Origin: JAYPWI01 sp038135065
GTDB lineage: Bacteria > Actinomycetota > Acidimicrobiia > Acidimicrobiales > Poriferisodalaceae
Direction of reading: 5' to 3'
Length of the DNA stretch: 14,526 nt
Assembly (NCBI GenBank): GCA_038135065.1
Contig: JAYPWI010000050.1
Coordinates: 1 to 14,526 of the forward strand
Shown here: one piece after another, positions 13,252 through 14,526 of the stretch
Numbering within the stretch: the stretch's first letter is position 1
Layout: each line of letters starts with the position of its first letter
Notes under the pieces: model-generated
Databases searched by the model: none
Told to the model about the DNA's origin: nothing
Seen by the model: the letters and a program-made list of their open reading frames with translations, nothing else
Translations under genes and position numbers: made by a program

Positions 13252-13713
13252 CTAGTCGTTCGCCCCGAGGATCTTCGCCTTTGCGAGAGCGAACTCGTCC
13301 TCACTCAGGACACCTTCGTCGCGGAGCCGGGCCAGTTCCGACAACTGCTGCAGCAAGGCCTCAGCGGCATCGCTCCCTGTTTCCTTCGGCCCCAACGCGC
13401 GTGTCCCACCGCGCCCCGTTCGGTTGGAGGATGCAGCGTCGGCCGCGACATCCTTCGACACGATTTCCCCCGTCGAAAGCCGTCGTACCCGTCGAGCGTT
13501 CGCTGACTCCTCCTGCAGATCATTGACGCGCTTGGCGGCCTCCTGGGCTTCACGAATCTGCCGTTCTGCCATCTCGGTCTGCTCGGCCAAGAGCCGGTTC
13601 TGCTGGGCGAGCAGCGCATTGGCTTGCCGTTGGTATTTCCTGGCCCGCTCGCGGCTCGTCGTGGGCCGCACAGGAATACCCGAAAGCAACGCAAGCGATT
13701 TGATCAAGCCCAT
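13252..13713 (-). CDS. coiled-coil protein with C-terminal SHOCT domain
   Basis: This is a 153-residue protein of unknown function. Residues 1-15 are mildly hydrophobic (IKSLALLSGIPV) but too short for a secure membrane span. Residues about 21-75 are rich in Glu, Gln, Arg and Ala with heptad-like leucines (ANALLAQQNRLLAEQTEM), pointing to a coiled coil. A low-complexity linker follows (about 85-115). The C-terminus, LLQQLSELARLRDEGVLSEDEFALAKAKILG (split: LLQQLSELARLRDEG at 120-134, VLSEDEFALAKAKIL at 135-149), is a SHOCT domain, a short oligomerisation or protein-contact module found at the ends of many bacterial proteins. The start at 13713 has GGGGAG (13727-13722) eight bases before it; a start at 13773 would add 20 unlikely residues. 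It lies 69 bp downstream of ilvE in the same direction. Confidence 0.75.
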   Translation of the reverse strand: MGLIKSLALLSGIPVRPTTSRERARKYQRQANALLAQQNRLLAEQTEMAERQIREAQEAAKRVNDLQEESANARRVRRLSTGEIVSKDVAADAASSNRTGRGGTRALGPKETGSDAAEALLQQLSELARLRDEGVLSEDEFALAKAKILGAND

Positions 13714-13767
13714 ATCACGAACTCCCCGGCTGAACTGCGACGACGCTGCTACACAGGGTAGGCCAGC

Positions 13768-13784
13768 GACCACCCAGTGTGGTC
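13768..13784 (-). terminator. hairpin over the ilvE stop
   Basis: GACCAC (13768-13773) and GTGGTC (13779-13784) pair perfectly around loop CCAGT. The arm at 13779-13784 includes part of the ilvE TGA (13785-13783). It may attenuate or end transcription before the SHOCT gene. TACCCT (13760-13755 on the minus strand) just beyond could be a -10 for that gene. Confidence 0.35.
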
Positions 13785-14526
13785 AGCCGGCGATCTGAGT
13801 ACGCCAGCCGTGGGGATCGTCGGCGTGACCTCCGGCGATGTCGACCAAGGCCTGGCGCAACTTCATCGTGTTGGGGCCAGGCTGGCCATCACCGACAGTG
13901 TGGGTCTGACCGTCCACGAGGATGGTTCCCACCGGAGCAAGCACGGCCGCCGTCCCTGACAGGAAGGCCTCCCCCCGGGAGGCCCAGTCGGCGAGCTCGT
14001 CGATGGCGATGGCCCGCTCCTCGACCTCGTATCCCATGTCTGCAGCCAGCTGGATCACCGAGGCCCGAGTGACCCCGTGCAGGAACGACGCGTCCAGATG
14101 GCGGGTGACCACCCGCTCGCCGTCGCACAGGAAGAAGTTCGAGGCCCCCGTCTCGGTGATATCGCCGCCGGTGGCGAACAGGATCTGGTCGATGGCCGGG
14201 TTCTCGGCCATGGCGTCGAGGGTGGGAGCGAGGGCCATGGCGTAGTTGGCCCCCGATTTCACCATGCCGAACTGGGGAGTCGTCCTCGGGATCCGGTTCT
14301 CGACCAGCAGGGTCAGGGGGCGCACCCCGCCCTTGAAGTAGTCACCCACAGGGCAGTTCACCACGTACAGCAGGGCGCTCGAACTCGGCGTGGCTGCCGC
14401 TCCGATGTTCGGTTCGGTCCCGATGATGGTCGGCCGGATGTACAGGCTCCCCGGCGGGGCCGGCACCTCTGCTGCGTTGGCCTCGCAGGCGTCGATGATC
14501 ATGCGGCGAAGGGTGTCGGGATCGGG
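13783..14526 (-). CDS. ilvE: branched-chain amino acid aminotransferase, N-terminus off the window
   Basis: IlvE is a PLP-dependent class IV transaminase that exchanges the amino group between leucine, isoleucine or valine and 2-oxoglutarate, the last step of branched-chain amino acid synthesis. The 247 visible codons stay open to the window edge, so roughly the first third (about 100-120 residues) is missing. The ATG at 14502 is internal. Seen in the fragment: GSLYIRPTIIGTEPNIG (26-42), FGMVKSGANYAMAL with the PLP lysine at K90, and the class IV stretch TETGASNFF (124-132). Further along are GVTRASVIQLA (151-161) and EAFLSGTAAVLAPVG, all as in eukaryote-like type IlvE. The end of the protein is ordinary for the family. 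Confidence 0.93.
   Translation of the reverse strand, partial: PDPDTLRRMIIDACEANAAEVPAPPGSLYIRPTIIGTEPNIGAAATPSSSALLYVVNCPVGDYFKGGVRPLTLLVENRIPRTTPQFGMVKSGANYAMALAPTLDAMAENPAIDQILFATGGDITETGASNFFLCDGERVVTRHLDASFLHGVTRASVIQLAADMGYEVEERAIAIDELADWASRGEAFLSGTAAVLAPVGTILVDGQTHTVGDGQPGPNTMKLRQALVDIAGGHADDPHGWRTQIAG

Noticed and set aside
13095..13526. Plus-strand open frame across the spacer and the SHOCT gene
   Set aside because: Half is antisense to the SHOCT gene, and the rest has no start signal, motif or codon pattern of a gene.
1..14526. CRISPR array, transposon, prophage, toxin-antitoxin, defence island, tRNA or rRNA
   Set aside because: I saw no regularly spaced direct repeats, no transposase or integrase motifs, no small paired genes and no tRNA-like cloverleaf. 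All large frames are explained by metabolic families.

Overview
The window is high-GC (by eye about two thirds G+C), densely coding DNA. It looks like a scaffold from an actinobacterium, plausibly of the Acidimicrobiia type. That placement is an inference from four things: codon choice, an F420-type luciferase-like oxidoreductase, many acyl-CoA and amidohydrolase-type genes, and gene starts that look leaderless. A run of exactly 100 N (9440-9539) marks a scaffold join. Both window edges cut through genes.

Layout. 1-732 (+) is the C-terminal part of an alpha/beta hydrolase. It converges on a metal-dependent amidohydrolase (772-1908, -). A 97-bp divergent spacer follows, then a zinc-free quinone oxidoreductase (2006-2989, +), a PaaG-like crotonase (3007-3801, +) and a NIPSNAP-family protein (3846-4169, +). 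Lumazine synthase ribH (4176-4655, -) is divergent from an acyl-CoA dehydrogenase (4765-5937, +), which leads into hydantoinase/oxoprolinase genes hyuA (5947-8061, +) and hyuB (8058 to the gap, +). After the gap come a VOC/glyoxalase-like protein (9543-10355, -), a divergent RmlD-like SDR (10409-11260, +), an MBL-fold hydrolase plus LLM oxidoreductase operon (11242-13014, -), a coiled-coil SHOCT-domain protein (13252-13713, -) and the C-terminal part of branched-chain aminotransferase ilvE (13783 to the window end, -).

How the genes may work together. The + strand genes from 2006 to the gap could form a degradative module. Acyl-CoA dehydrogenase and crotonase handle CoA-thioester oxidation or isomerisation, HyuAB performs ATP-dependent opening of a cyclic amide or carboxylation-type chemistry, and the oxidoreductase, NIPSNAP protein and amidohydrolase are accessory. 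The substrate cannot be read from the sequence. RibH (flavin synthesis) and IlvE (branched-chain amino acids) are housekeeping genes set among these accessory catabolic genes.

The clearest non-gene signal is regulatory. Four starts carry TANNNT exactly six bases before the ATG, and two more carry close variants, as expected for leaderless transcription. Several stop codons also lie inside short inverted repeats between converging genes. I found no CRISPR array, transposase, phage gene, tRNA, rRNA or toxin-antitoxin pair, and nothing that clearly forms a new defence or mobile system.
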